Positions 1 through 7,343 of a stretch of DNA of 18,617 bases are shown in pieces (position 1 is the first letter of the stretch; each line of letters opens with the position of its first letter). The notes beneath the pieces are model-generated. The model made no database searches. It had not been told where the DNA came from and was given only the letters and a program-made list of their open reading frames with translations. The DNA is from UBA11346 sp038203025. Its GTDB lineage: Bacteria; Planctomycetota; UBA11346. The translations under genes were made by a program, and so were the position numbers. The stretch is taken from NCBI GenBank assembly GCA_038203025.1, contig JBBREK010000064.1, positions 1-18,617 on the forward strand, given 5' to 3'.

Positions 1-449
1 ACTTGGTGCTGTCGACCCTGCATACGATCAATGCGCAGCAGACCATGGAGCGCATCATCAACTTCTTCCCGCCCTACCAGCACGCGCTGGTGCGCATGCA
101 GCTGTCGCTGGTGTTCCAGGCGGTGATCAGTCAGCGCCTGATTCCGCGGAAGGACAGCGCCGGTCGCGTGCCGGGCCTCGAACTCATGATCGCCACCCCG
201 ACGATCAAGCAGATGATCGAGGAGGGGCGCACGCCCGACCTCGGCGCCGCCATCCGCGACAGCCAGCACTTCGGCTGCATGACCTTCAACCAGAGCCTGT
301 TCGGCCTCTATGAGCAGGGCCTCATCACTCGCGAGGACGCCCTCGCCAACTCCGACAACCCGGAGGAGATGGAGATGATGTTCCGCGGCATCCAGCGCGG
401 CAACAGCTCGCAGCTGGCGCCGGCGCTGGGCGGCAACAAGCGCGCGTAG
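1..449 (+). CDS. PilT/PilU-type pilus retraction ATPase, C-terminal part (partial at 5' end)
   Basis: The open frame enters from the left edge (bases 1-2 finish a codon) and stops at the TAG at 447-449, giving about 148 residues. The first residues, LVLSTLHTINAQQTMERII, are the histidine box of PilT-family secretion ATPases, just downstream of Walker B. The next block aligns with the second PilT in this window (LVFGTLHTTGAARTIDRII). In place of the PilT motif AIRNLIRE it reads TIKQMIEEG, so it is a diverged paralogue and could be PilU-like. The Walker A and B motifs lie outside the window. By family knowledge this is a cytoplasmic hexameric ATPase that depolymerises type IV pili. It is followed by a convergent gap facing the sua5 gene. 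I am confident of the family but not of PilT versus PilU. Confidence 0.9.
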   Translation, partial: LVLSTLHTINAQQTMERIINFFPPYQHALVRMQLSLVFQAVISQRLIPRKDSAGRVPGLELMIATPTIKQMIEEGRTPDLGAAIRDSQHFGCMTFNQSLFGLYEQGLITREDALANSDNPEEMEMMFRGIQRGNSSQLAPALGGNKRA

Positions 450-498
450 TCGGGCCTGGGAGAGACGAGTGGGGTCGGGGCGGCCCCCCGATCGACGT

Positions 499-558
499 GG
501 GGCTAACAAAATCGCTTCAGTTCCTGCAACGGCCTTCGAGTTGTTAGAGGGCAGCCCC
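499..558. other. Imperfect inverted repeat in convergent gap
   Basis: CTAACAA at 503-509 pairs with TTGTTAG at 541-547, and outer GGGGCT (499-504) can pair with AGCCCC (553-558). A weaker inner stem pairs CGCTTCAG (521-518 region) with CTGCAACG around a TTC loop. It lies between two converging genes, so a bidirectional terminator is the simplest reading, although no T-run follows. The outline (CTAACAA ... TTGTTAG with an asymmetric bulge) also resembles an integron attC site, but the core bases do not fit the consensus well. Confidence 0.4.
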
Positions 559-559
559 G

Positions 560-598
560 GCTCGTCGCTGGTTCCGCCGACGAGCTGGAGCTCGTCGG
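560..598. terminator. Perfect hairpin with alternative partner, downstream of sua5
   Basis: CCGACGAGCT (577-586) and AGCTCGTCGG (589-598) form a perfect 10-bp stem with a 2-base loop, ending 9 bases beyond the sua5 stop. A third copy, GCTCGTCG at 560-567, can pair with 578-585 instead, so two hairpins compete for the same arm. There is no uridine tract on either strand, so factor-independent termination is uncertain. It could equally protect the 3' ends of the converging transcripts. Confidence 0.45.
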
Positions 599-606
599 TC
601 CCAGGA

Positions 607-1536
607 TCACCCTAGTCCAGCGGCCCGCCGCAGGCGGTCGTTGATCGCTTCGCCCAGGCCGTGCTCGGGCGCCAGTTCGGCGACGATCAGCGTTGGTCCA
701 CGGGCATCCAGTTCACGCAATCTGGCGAAGAGGTTGGCCGCCGCCTCGGCGGGGTCCCCGGTGGGCGACAACACGGCTGCATGCGCCGGTGCGCCGGCGC
801 CGCTAAACGCCAGCAGGGCGGCCCCGTCGGGCCATGGCGCACCGGGTTGGCGGAGCTGCAAGGGCGCGCGCGGCGCGTAGTGGCTGGCCAGCAGGCCGGG
901 GGCCTCATGTGGCAGGGCCTCGCTGCGCTCGCTGCGACCGGCCAGGGCCACCGGCTCGGCCAGTAGGGCGGAGAGTTGCTCGCGAGTGACCCCGCCCGGA
1001 CGCAACACGATGGGTAGCGGATCTGGCCGCAGCACGGTGCTTTCCACGCCAACGCGGCACGGGCCGCCGTCGAGGATGCCGGCGACCACGTCGCCGAGCT
1101 GCTCGGCGACATGCGCAGCGGTGGTCGGTGAGATGCGGCCGAAACGATTGGCGCTGGGCGCTGCCAGGGGCACGCCGGCGGCGCGGATCAGGGCCAGGGC
1201 GACGGGATGGTCGGGGATGCGCACCGCGACGGTGTCGAGGCCGGCGGTCACCGCATCGGGGATGCAGGGCAGGCGGGGCAGCACCAGGGTCAGCGGGCCG
1301 GGCCACAGCGTGGCGAGACGTTCGGCCCGCGGACCGAAGCGCGCCACCGTGCGTGCCATCGCCAGGTCGGCGCAGTGCACGATCAGCGGATCAAAGCGTG
1401 GTCGTCCCTTGGCCTCGAACACCCGCAGCACGGCGCGGGCATCAAGGGCATTCGCTGCCAGGCCGTACACCGTCTCGGTCGGCATACCGACCAACTCGCC
1501 GCGCAGGATGGCCGCGGCGGCGGCGTCGACATTCAT
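607..1536 (-). CDS. Threonylcarbamoyl-AMP synthase, Sua5/YwlC type
   Basis: This 309-residue protein makes threonylcarbamoyl-AMP from threonine, bicarbonate and ATP, the first step of the t6A37 modification of ANN-decoding tRNAs, in the cytoplasm. The YrdC fold occupies roughly residues 1-190: PTETVYGL (19-26), KGRP with K43 and R45 at the positions that bind substrate in Sua5, WPGPLT (78-83) and PSANRFG (127-133). A linker containing ASHYAPRAPL leads to a C-terminal domain of about 100 residues, which separates the longer Sua5 form from the single-domain TsaC form. The ATG overlaps the pheS stop as ATGA (1533-1536), so it is probably translated by coupling with pheS. Both products serve tRNA function. 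No pheT gene lies here. Confidence 0.93.
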   Translation of the reverse strand: MNVDAAAAAILRGELVGMPTETVYGLAANALDARAVLRVFEAKGRPRFDPLIVHCADLAMARTVARFGPRAERLATLWPGPLTLVLPRLPCIPDAVTAGLDTVAVRIPDHPVALALIRAAGVPLAAPSANRFGRISPTTAAHVAEQLGDVVAGILDGGPCRVGVESTVLRPDPLPIVLRPGGVTREQLSALLAEPVALAGRSERSEALPHEAPGLLASHYAPRAPLQLRQPGAPWPDGAALLAFSGAGAPAHAAVLSPTGDPAEAAANLFARLRELDARGPTLIVAELAPEHGLGEAINDRLRRAAGLG

Positions 1537-2561
1537 GCAAATTGACGCAGGGCGCGCAGATCGGCTCCGTTGAACACGCGGATGTCGGTGATCTGGTGCC
1601 GCACCATCGCCAGCCGTTCGAGGCCCATGCCGAAGGCGAAGCCGGTCCAGCCAGCGAGGGACGGCGAGCCGGCTTCCAGCACCTTGGGGTGGATCATGCC
1701 GCAGCCGAGCAGTTCCATCCAGCGCGCCAGGCGGCTGCCCTCGGGTTCCTTGGACAGGCGGATGTCGACCTCGAAGCCGGGCTCGACGAAGGGGAAGTAG
1801 CTCGGGCGCATGCGCACCTCGACATCCTCGCGGTGCAGCACGGCGCCGAGCATCGTACGGATGGCGCCAACCAGGTGCGCGACGGTGATGCCGCGGTCGA
1901 CGACGAAGCCCTCGACCTGGGTGAAGGTGACGTCATGGGTGGCGTCGATGGCATCGTTGCGGAAGACGCGGCCGACCGCCACGCGGCGGAAGGGGGGCGT
2001 CAGCAGGCCGGCGCCGACCGCGGCGTAGGTGCGCGACTGTACGCTGCTGGTCTGCGTGCGCAGGAGTTTCCGCTCACCGCCGGCAGTGACCCAGAAGGTG
2101 TCCTGATGATCGCGCGCCGGATGGTCGGCGGGAATGTTGAGCCGACCGAAATTATGTTCGTCCAGCTCGACGTGCGGGCCGTCGGCGACCTCGTAGCCCA
2201 TCGAGCTGAATACCGCCTCGACCTCGCGGGCCATGCGCGAGAGCGGGTGGATCGAGCCGGGCCGGTGCGGACGAGGCGGCAGGGTGACGTCGATCGGTTC
2301 GTCGGTCTCGACTGCGGCAACGCGGGACTTGGCTGTCTCCCAGGCGGAGCGCATGGCCTGCTTGGCGGCGTTGAAGGCCGGCCCCAGGGTGCGCTTCTCC
2401 GGGCCGGGGGCGGCGGCGAAGGCGGCCTGCAATTCGTTCTCGACCCCGTTGCGCCCGAGGAAGCGGATGCGCGACGCCTCCACCTCGTCCGGGGTCGTGG
2501 CGGCGGCGAAGACGGCCTCGGCCTCGGCGGCAGCGGCGGCGAAACGGGCGGTTACGTCCAT
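1533..2561 (-). CDS. pheS: Phenylalanyl-tRNA synthetase alpha subunit
   Basis: This 342-residue protein is the catalytic alpha chain of the alpha2-beta2 class II enzyme that charges tRNA-Phe. An N-terminal helical arm (about 1-90) precedes the catalytic core. Motif 2 is visible as FRND followed by DATHDVTFTQVEG, and motif 3 as GFAFGMGLERL (307-317). The length matches the usual 330-345. I chose the ATG at 2561 because residues of the open frame upstream (to 2630) are unlike PheS and come partly from a heptad repeat. There is no clear Shine-Dalgarno site before it. The partner gene pheT, often directly downstream, is absent; sua5 follows instead with a 4-base overlap. Upstream lies the epimerase gene, with a heptad arm in the 71-base gap. 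Confidence 0.95.
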   Translation of the reverse strand: MDVTARFAAAAAEAEAVFAAATTPDEVEASRIRFLGRNGVENELQAAFAAAPGPEKRTLGPAFNAAKQAMRSAWETAKSRVAAVETDEPIDVTLPPRPHRPGSIHPLSRMAREVEAVFSSMGYEVADGPHVELDEHNFGRLNIPADHPARDHQDTFWVTAGGERKLLRTQTSSVQSRTYAAVGAGLLTPPFRRVAVGRVFRNDAIDATHDVTFTQVEGFVVDRGITVAHLVGAIRTMLGAVLHREDVEVRMRPSYFPFVEPGFEVDIRLSKEPEGSRLARWMELLGCGMIHPKVLEAGSPSLAGWTGFAFGMGLERLAMVRHQITDIRVFNGADLRALRQFA

Positions 2562-2613
2562 GGGTAGGCGGAGGCTAGAGGTGTAAGCAATGGGACAAGT
2601 TCTGATTCTGTGT

Positions 2614-2634
2614 CGAATCCCGAAACCCAAAACT
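2614..2634 (-). repeat. Degenerate heptad arm after epimerase stop
   Basis: The plus strand reads three imperfect 7-mers, CGAATCC, CGAAACC and CAAAACT, so the transcribed strand is G-rich (TTTTGGGTTTCGGG). The arm overlaps the epimerase stop codon (2633-2635). It matches the arms of the larger heptad elements elsewhere in the window and has the same G-rich-after-stop orientation. Confidence 0.6.
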
Positions 2635-3616
2635 ACGCCCGCGCGTCAGCGAGGGCGTCAGCGATGATGTCGCGTAGTCCGCGGGTCGGCTCCCAGCCGG
2701 TCAGCTGGCGCAGCCTAGTGGTGTCGGGGACGCGGCGGCGCATGTCCTCGAAGCCGGCGGGGTAGGCGCTGGCGTAGGGCACCAGGGCGATGCTGCTGCT
2801 GCTGCTGCTGCTGCCGCTGCCGGCAGCTGCCTTGACCGCGTTGGCCAAGGTGCGCATCGATACCTCCTCGGTGCCGCCGACGTTGACCACGCGACCGACG
2901 GCGGCGTCGCAACCGGCCAGGGCGACGATGCCGGTGACCGCGTCGGCGACGTGCAGGAAGGTACGGGTCTGCTCGCCGTCGCCGTGCACCTCCAAGGTGC
3001 CGCCACGCACCGCCGCCTGGCAGAAGCTCGGCAGGACCATGCCGTAGGCCGACGACTGGCGTGGACCGGTGATGTTGAAGAATCGCATCACCGTGACGCC
3101 GAGGCCACGCTCGCGATGCCAGGCCAGAGCAAGGAACTCATCAAGCATCTTGGCGCAGGCATAGCTCCAGCGGTGCAGGCTGGTCGAGCCGAGCACTGCA
3201 TCGTCGTCTTCGCGGAAGGGGATCTTGTCCTGCTTGCCGTAGACCTCGGAGGTCGAGGCGATGAGCACGCGGCGCGCGCCGGCCTGGGCCGCGGCGCGCA
3301 GCACCACCTCGGTACCACGCACGTTGGTGACGATCGAGCCGACCTGGCGCTCAAGGATGCGCTTCACGCCCACGGCGGCGGCCAGGTGGATGACCAACTC
3401 TGGCTTAAGCTGGGCGCAGCACTCGTCGACCGCCAGTTCGTCGCAGACCGAGCCATGCACGATTGACAGGCGATCGTGGCCATCGACCGCGCGCAGGTTG
3501 TCGAGCGACCCGGTCGAGCAGTCGTCGATCACCGCCACGCGGTCGCCGCGCGCCAACAGCGCCTCGACGAGGTGCGAACCGATAAAGCCGGCACCGCCGG
3601 TGACGAGGATGTTCAT
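2633..3616 (-). CDS. NAD-dependent epimerase/dehydratase (GalE-like extended SDR)
   Basis: This 327-residue cytoplasmic protein is an extended short-chain dehydrogenase acting on a nucleotide sugar. Residues 7-13 (GGAGFIG) are the NAD-binding Rossmann turn. The catalytic set is S123 in ASTSEVYGK with Y152-x3-K156 in YACAK. The motifs RFFNITGPRQ, YGMVLPSF, GDGEQTRTFLHV and FEDMRRRVPD match UDP-glucose 4-epimerase/UDP-glucuronate decarboxylase-like proteins, so it probably helps build surface polysaccharide, but the substrate cannot be read from the sequence. An odd feature is seven serines at 269-275 encoded by pure AGC repeats, at a place where relatives, as I recall them, have only a short GSSS. 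The gene lies between the GntR-type regulator and pheS and is flanked by heptad elements on both sides. Confidence 0.9.
   Translation of the reverse strand: MNILVTGGAGFIGSHLVEALLARGDRVAVIDDCSTGSLDNLRAVDGHDRLSIVHGSVCDELAVDECCAQLKPELVIHLAAAVGVKRILERQVGSIVTNVRGTEVVLRAAAQAGARRVLIASTSEVYGKQDKIPFREDDDAVLGSTSLHRWSYACAKMLDEFLALAWHRERGLGVTVMRFFNITGPRQSSAYGMVLPSFCQAAVRGGTLEVHGDGEQTRTFLHVADAVTGIVALAGCDAAVGRVVNVGGTEEVSMRTLANAVKAAAGSGSSSSSSSIALVPYASAYPAGFEDMRRRVPDTTRLRQLTGWEPTRGLRDIIADALADARA
2792..2812 (+). repeat. (GCT)7 microsatellite inside the epimerase gene
   Basis: Seven perfect GCT units on the plus strand are followed by GCC GCT GCC. Read on the coding (minus) strand they are AGC codons for Ser269-Ser275 of the epimerase. 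The unit length keeps the frame, so copy-number change would only lengthen or shorten the serine loop. The same trinucleotide occurs ten times in the RNase E/G gene. Confidence 0.9.
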
Positions 3617-3624
3617 GGTCCCAC

Positions 3625-3730
3625 GTTCGTCGTTGGGGGTTTACAGTGCGCGGTTCCGCAAGCCGATGCCAAGGTCTGCGGCGGCGCGGAAGCGCCCCAC
3701 TCCGAACCGCGAACCGCGAACCGCGAACCT
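3625..3730. repeat. Heptad-armed element, copy B (between regulator and epimerase genes)
   Basis: The left arm (3625-3659) shows five degenerate 7-mers on the plus strand: GTTCGTC, GTTGGGG, GTTTACA, GTGCGCG, GTTCCGC. The core (3660-3703) contains GGCGCGGAAGCGCCCC at 3683-3698, which folds as GGCGC-GGAA-GCGCC. The right arm (3704-3730) is GAACCGC three times plus GAACCTG. CGCGGTTC (3649-3656) in the left arm is the exact complement of GAACCGCG (3704-3711), so the arms can pair. The element fills almost the whole gap between the regulator stop and the epimerase start. It lacks any coding frame worth reporting. Confidence 0.7.
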
Positions 3731-3734
3731 GAGT

Positions 3735-4763
3735 TCACGCCGGCTGCGCCTCATGGATCTCGCAGTCCACCACCAGCGAGCGGTAGGACTTGGTCTGCTC
3801 GTCGAGCAGGCGGTTCATCTCGGAGAGGACCAGCTCGACGACGTCGTCGCGCTTGACCACGACACAGGTCGGATGGCGGGTGCGTTCGAGGATGCGGTCG
3901 TCACCGATGGTGACGCGCTCGACTTTCGTCCCGAGCGCCTTCAGTGCCTGGATGACCTCGACGCCTTCGGCGTCAGGCATGACCACGCCGTCGGCAGGCT
4001 CGGTGCCCTGGCCCATGCGTGCAGCGACCTGTGACAGGTCGCTGAAGATCAGCTCGGGGTGGATGCGCAGGCCATCCTCCATGCAGGCGCACTGCATGCC
4101 GGCCAGCTCTTTGAGGCTTTCGGCCTCGGGCAGGTTTACACCGCGCACTTCGCGTTGCCGGCCGATGAAGGCGATGCGGCGGCAGCCCTTCTTGACCAGA
4201 TGGCGGCCGGCGAGGTAGCCGGCGCGGAAGCTGTTGGCGACGATCGAGCTGGCATTGCTGCGGTTGGGCGCACAGCCGACCACCAGCATCGGCCGGCGCA
4301 GGTCGGCGAGCTGCTTGAGGTGCGGCTCGTGGGTCAGGCCGAGGCACAGCAGCAGGCGGCCGGGCCGGCGGATGCGGTCGACATCAGGGCCGTAGGGCGG
4401 GTCCTGCGGGGTGATGTGGAAGCGCTCGATCTCAATGCCGTCGGCCTGGCAGCGTTCGGCGATGCGCTTCTCGACCTGGCCGTTGAAGTCGTCCGTCGGA
4501 TGCTCCTTGGTGCTGCCAACCAGCAGGCTGAGCTTGCGGTTGGGCAGCGAGCGCACGAACAAGCCGACGCCGCGTCGCGCCGTGCACAGACCGCTTTCCA
4601 TCAGCCGCGAGACCACCTTGCTGATGGTGTTGGGCGAGGCCTGAAAGCGCTTGGCCAGGGTCCGCACCGAGGGCAGGCGGCTCGAGGCGGGATAAGACCC
4701 CACCTCGATGTCCTGCCGCATGACGCGGTAGATCTCTTCCTGGCTGGCCTTTTCCTTGTTCAT
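3735..4763 (-). CDS. GntR-family transcriptional regulator with LacI/GalR-type effector domain
   Basis: This 342-residue protein begins with a GntR winged helix-turn-helix (about 8-72): EIYRVMRQDIEVGSY, then SRLPSVRTLAKRFQASPNT, then GLCTARRGVGLFVR, the pattern of FadR/HutC-like DNA-binding heads. The rest (about 78-335) looks like a periplasmic-binding-protein fold of the LacI/GalR class, with AGYLAGRHLVKKGCRRIAF and DGVVMPDAEGVEV. Such proteins usually bind a sugar or related small molecule and control nearby genes. The neighbouring epimerase gene is a possible target, but a heptad element and no obvious operator lie between them. The ATG at 4763 has GGAG nine bases upstream, one of the better ribosome binding sites here. 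The ligand is unknown. Confidence 0.88.
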   Translation of the reverse strand: MNKEKASQEEIYRVMRQDIEVGSYPASSRLPSVRTLAKRFQASPNTISKVVSRLMESGLCTARRGVGLFVRSLPNRKLSLLVGSTKEHPTDDFNGQVEKRIAERCQADGIEIERFHITPQDPPYGPDVDRIRRPGRLLLCLGLTHEPHLKQLADLRRPMLVVGCAPNRSNASSIVANSFRAGYLAGRHLVKKGCRRIAFIGRQREVRGVNLPEAESLKELAGMQCACMEDGLRIHPELIFSDLSQVAARMGQGTEPADGVVMPDAEGVEVIQALKALGTKVERVTIGDDRILERTRHPTCVVVKRDDVVELVLSEMNRLLDEQTKSYRSLVVDCEIHEAQPA

Positions 4764-4829
4764 GCAACATGCTCCAGAGTAAGCCGCGCATCACACACGA
4801 CAGGCCGGCAGAGTCAATCTCAGGCCAGC

Positions 4830-5672
4830 TCAAGGCCCAGGGAACGCCTGTGGCGACAGCCGCGTGCGCCAGGCCCGGATTCCGAGCGGGGGATCGATCG
4901 CGGCGAAGGCGAAGCAGGCCGCGCCGGAACCGGTCATCAGGTGCGGCACACCGCGGGCGGCAAGGTGCGCGAGCAGCCCGCCCACCGCCGGGCACACGCG
5001 GCAGGCCGGTGCGGTCAGGCGATTGGCCAACCAGACCGCCGGGTCGTGCATGCGCGCCGCGAACCAGTCGGCGCCCAGCGCCTGGTGCGGGCCACGTTCG
5101 TCGTCGGTCAGGGCCTTGTAGACGGCCGGCGTGGCGCAGTGCGCGCCCTCGGGCATGAGCAGGGTGAGTTCCTGGCCGGGCGCGTCGGGCAGGCGGGTGA
5201 GCCGCTCGCCGCGCCCGGTGGCGTGGGCGGTGCCGCCGCGGACGAGGAAGCTGATGTCCGAGCCCAGCGTGGCGGCGATCGCCTCTAGCCGCGCCGCGCC
5301 CAGTGGCTGCTCAGCGAGTTCGTCGCAGGCACTCAGCACCGCTGCGGCGTCGGCCGAGCCGCCGCCAAGTCCGGCACCAGCCGGGATGCGCTTGACCAAG
5401 CTGATGGCGATGCGACCGGGCAGCGGGTTGGCTGTGCGATAGGCCTCGGCGGCCCGCCACGCCAGATTGCTCGCGTCGCAGGGCAGGGCGGGATCATCGC
5501 AGGTCAGCGCGACGCCGTCCCCGTCCGCCAGCGACACGGCGACGTCGTCATGCAGTCCGATGGTCTGGAACACCGTCTCGATATCATGGAATCCATCCGT
5601 CCGCCTGCCGAGCACTTCGAGAAAGAGATTGATCTTGGCCTGCGCCGCACGCTGTACGCACGGACGCGTCAC
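4830..5672 (-). CDS. ispE: 4-diphosphocytidyl-2-C-methyl-D-erythritol kinase
   Basis: This protein phosphorylates CDP-methylerythritol at the 2-hydroxyl with ATP, in the non-mevalonate (MEP) isoprenoid pathway. It is a GHMP kinase: AKINLFLEV with Lys13 (equivalent of E. coli Lys10), the ATP loop GAGLGGGSAD (99-108), and LGSDISFLV with catalytic Asp139. I chose the GTG at 5672, giving 280 residues (E. coli has 283), because it overlaps the rnhA stop as GTGA, has GAGG at a suitable distance, and places AKINL where the family has it. The alternative is a TTG at 5705 that adds 11 residues and overlaps rnhA by 37 bases. It is the last gene of the tightly joined tgt-rnhA-ispE set. Confidence 0.93.
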   Translation of the reverse strand: MTRPCVQRAAQAKINLFLEVLGRRTDGFHDIETVFQTIGLHDDVAVSLADGDGVALTCDDPALPCDASNLAWRAAEAYRTANPLPGRIAISLVKRIPAGAGLGGGSADAAAVLSACDELAEQPLGAARLEAIAATLGSDISFLVRGGTAHATGRGERLTRLPDAPGQELTLLMPEGAHCATPAVYKALTDDERGPHQALGADWFAARMHDPAVWLANRLTAPACRVCPAVGGLLAHLAARGVPHLMTGSGAACFAFAAIDPPLGIRAWRTRLSPQAFPGP

Positions 5673-6202
5673 AGCGCCCTCGTCCACGTTGTGCGGCCGC
5701 TCCAATCGGCATCACGACCGCCTTGCACCGCGTCCATGGCCTGGTTGGTCAGTTCATCGGCGCGTTCGTTGCCGGGATCGCCGGCGTGGCCCTTGACCCA
5801 GTGCCAGGCGGTACGGTGCAGGGCCATCAGCCGGTCGAGTTCCTGCCACAGATCGGCATTCAGCAGTTCGCCTTCCTTGCGCCGCCAGCCGCGCTTCTTC
5901 CAGCCCGGAATCCACTCGCTCGCCGCCTTGATCAGCAGTTGGCTGTCGCTGTGGATCTGCACCGCCAGGCCGGGCTTCTTCAGCGTGCGCAGGACCATGA
6001 TCGCGGCGGTGATCTCCATGCGGTTGTTGGTTGTGACCGTCTCCCCGCCGCAGCGTTCCAGGCAGTCGCGGCTGGTGGTGTTGACCATAAGCATGCCCCA
6101 GCCGCCAGGGCCGGGATTGCCGCGGCAGCCGCCATCGGTCCAGGAGACGATATCGTAGCGGGTTTCGGGTTTCGGGTTTCGGGTTTCGGGGGCGCCGGTC
6201 AT
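5669..6202 (-). CDS. rnhA: Ribonuclease HI with repeat-encoded N-terminus
   Basis: This 177-residue enzyme cuts the RNA strand of RNA-DNA hybrids. The four catalytic acids of RNase HI are present: D23 (WTDGGCRGNPG), E63 (NNRMEIT), D86 (HSDSQLL) and D149 (NERADELT), with H139 in VKGHAGDPGN. Spacings match E. coli (10, 48, 70, 134) plus about 13-16 residues. That extra length is residues 5-15, PETRNPKPETR, which is simply the translation of a (GAAACCC)n heptad array. The ATG at 6202 overlaps the tgt stop as ATGA. The frame stays open far upstream inside tgt, but that part is a shadow. The stop overlaps the GTG of ispE. Because seven is not a multiple of three, loss or gain of a heptad would break the frame from this ATG. 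Confidence 0.93.
   Translation of the reverse strand: MTGAPETRNPKPETRYDIVSWTDGGCRGNPGPGGWGMLMVNTTSRDCLERCGGETVTTNNRMEITAAIMVLRTLKKPGLAVQIHSDSQLLIKAASEWIPGWKKRGWRRKEGELLNADLWQELDRLMALHRTAWHWVKGHAGDPGNERADELTNQAMDAVQGGRDADWSGRTTWTRAL
6160..6190 (-). repeat. Heptad array (GGGTTTC)4 inside the 5' end of rnhA
   Basis: The plus strand has four perfect GGGTTTC units (6160-6187) followed by more G. The coding strand therefore reads CGAAACC-type repeats that form codons 5-15 of rnhA. Five G-runs of three or more with 4-base spacers fit the usual G-quadruplex pattern, on the template strand. Only one arm is seen here; there is no second arm or core nearby. Confidence 0.9.
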
Positions 6203-7341
6203 GGGGCCTCCTCGGCTGAGATGGAGGTGTTGCGGTAGCGGGCGCGGAACGCATCGGCGAAGGGGGCGAAACGCCCGGCGCGGATGGCGGCGCGCAGGCG
6301 TGCGGTCAACCGGCGGTAGTAAGCCAGGTTGTGGATCGACAACAGGGTGCCGCCGAGGATCTCGCCGCTCTTGAGCAGGTGCTGAAGGTAGCCGCGCGTG
6401 ACCCGGTGCGCGGGTCCGGGGGTGGTCTCGTCGATCGGCCGCGGGTCCTCGGCGTGTTCGGCGCGCTTCAGGCGCAGGGGGCCGTCGTCGGTGTAGGCGA
6501 TGCCATGCCGGCCCATCCGTGTCGGCAGAACGCAGTCGAACTGGTCGATGCCGCGCGCCACCGCCTCGACCAGGTCGAGCGGCGTGCCCACGCCCATGAG
6601 GTAGCGTGGCTTGTCGGCGGGCAGGATTGGGACAACGGCGTCGAGCACGGCGTTGCGTTCCGCCAGGCCCTCGCCCACGGCCAGGCCGCCGACGGCGTGG
6701 CCTGGCAGGTCGTGGCGCAGCGCGTCGCGGGCGCTGGCGGCGCGTAGGTCGGGATGGATGCCACCCTGGACGATGGCGTAGAGCGCCTGGCTGCCGGCGC
6801 CGCCATACGGGCCGTCGGCCCGCCACGCCGCGACCGATCGCGCCAGCCAGGCGGCGGTGCGGTCGCAAGCGCGCTGCACCGTCTCGCGCGGGGCGTCTGA
6901 GGGCGGGCATTCGTCGAAGGCCATGATCACGTCAGCGCCCAGTTCGCGTTGGATGCGGAGGCTCTCCTCTGGTGTCAGGCGCAGGGGACTGCCGTCGAGA
7001 TGGCTGCGGAAGCTGACCCCGTCGTCGTCGACCGTGCGGTTCGCCGCCAGCGAGAACACCTGGTAGCCGCCGCTGTCGGTGAGCATCGGTCCGCGCCAGC
7101 TGCAGAAGGCGTGCAGCCCGCCGAGGGCGCGTACCCGCGCCGAGCCCGGTCGCAGCGCCAGGTGATAGGTGTTGGCGAGGAGGAACTCCTGGCCAACCGC
7201 CTCGGCGGCATCGGCGGTGACGCCCTTCAATCCGCCGAGCGTCGCCACGGCCATGAACTGCGGCGTGTGCGCGATGCCGTGCGGCGTGCTGATGGTGCCG
7301 GCGCGGGCCGGGCCGTCGGTAGCGTTTAGGACAAATTGCAT
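6199..7341 (-). CDS. tgt: Queuine/preQ1 tRNA-guanine transglycosylase lacking zinc cysteines
   Basis: This 380-residue enzyme exchanges guanine 34 of GUN-anticodon tRNAs for a queuosine precursor. Catalytic parts are intact: MLTDSGGYQVF with D89, AFDECPP with D143, YAIVQGG, GGLAVGE, and FDCVLPTR with nucleophile D269. The zinc site of the family (C-x-C-x2-C-x25-H) is not: the aligned positions are T306, P308 and A311, while the histidine remains (H337 in SIHNLAYY) at the exact spacing. The ATG at 7341 is directly preceded by a heptad array and has no Shine-Dalgarno site; a TTG at 7389 is the only upstream alternative and would translate the repeat. The stop overlaps rnhA as ATGA. Whether the zinc-less form is active on tRNA is unknown. 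Confidence 0.93.
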   Translation of the reverse strand: MQFVLNATDGPARAGTISTPHGIAHTPQFMAVATLGGLKGVTADAAEAVGQEFLLANTYHLALRPGSARVRALGGLHAFCSWRGPMLTDSGGYQVFSLAANRTVDDDGVSFRSHLDGSPLRLTPEESLRIQRELGADVIMAFDECPPSDAPRETVQRACDRTAAWLARSVAAWRADGPYGGAGSQALYAIVQGGIHPDLRAASARDALRHDLPGHAVGGLAVGEGLAERNAVLDAVVPILPADKPRYLMGVGTPLDLVEAVARGIDQFDCVLPTRMGRHGIAYTDDGPLRLKRAEHAEDPRPIDETTPGPAHRVTRGYLQHLLKSGEILGGTLLSIHNLAYYRRLTARLRAAIRAGRFAPFADAFRARYRNTSISAEEAP

Positions 7342-7343
7342 CA

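Noticed and set aside
1128..2567. 479-residue plus-strand frame opposite sua5 and pheS
   Set aside because: Shadow of two well-supported minus-strand genes; composition typical of antisense GC-rich frames.
3603..3860. Frames reading EPRTANREPRTA, TRNPQPATR or RVAGCGLRVAG across the heptad arrays
   Set aside because: These are translations of the repeats; apart from rnhA none joins a real domain.
6203..6910. Upstream extension of the rnhA frame into tgt
   Set aside because: It is Arg/Pro-rich out-of-frame tgt sequence; the ATG at 6202 with ATGA coupling explains RNase HI.
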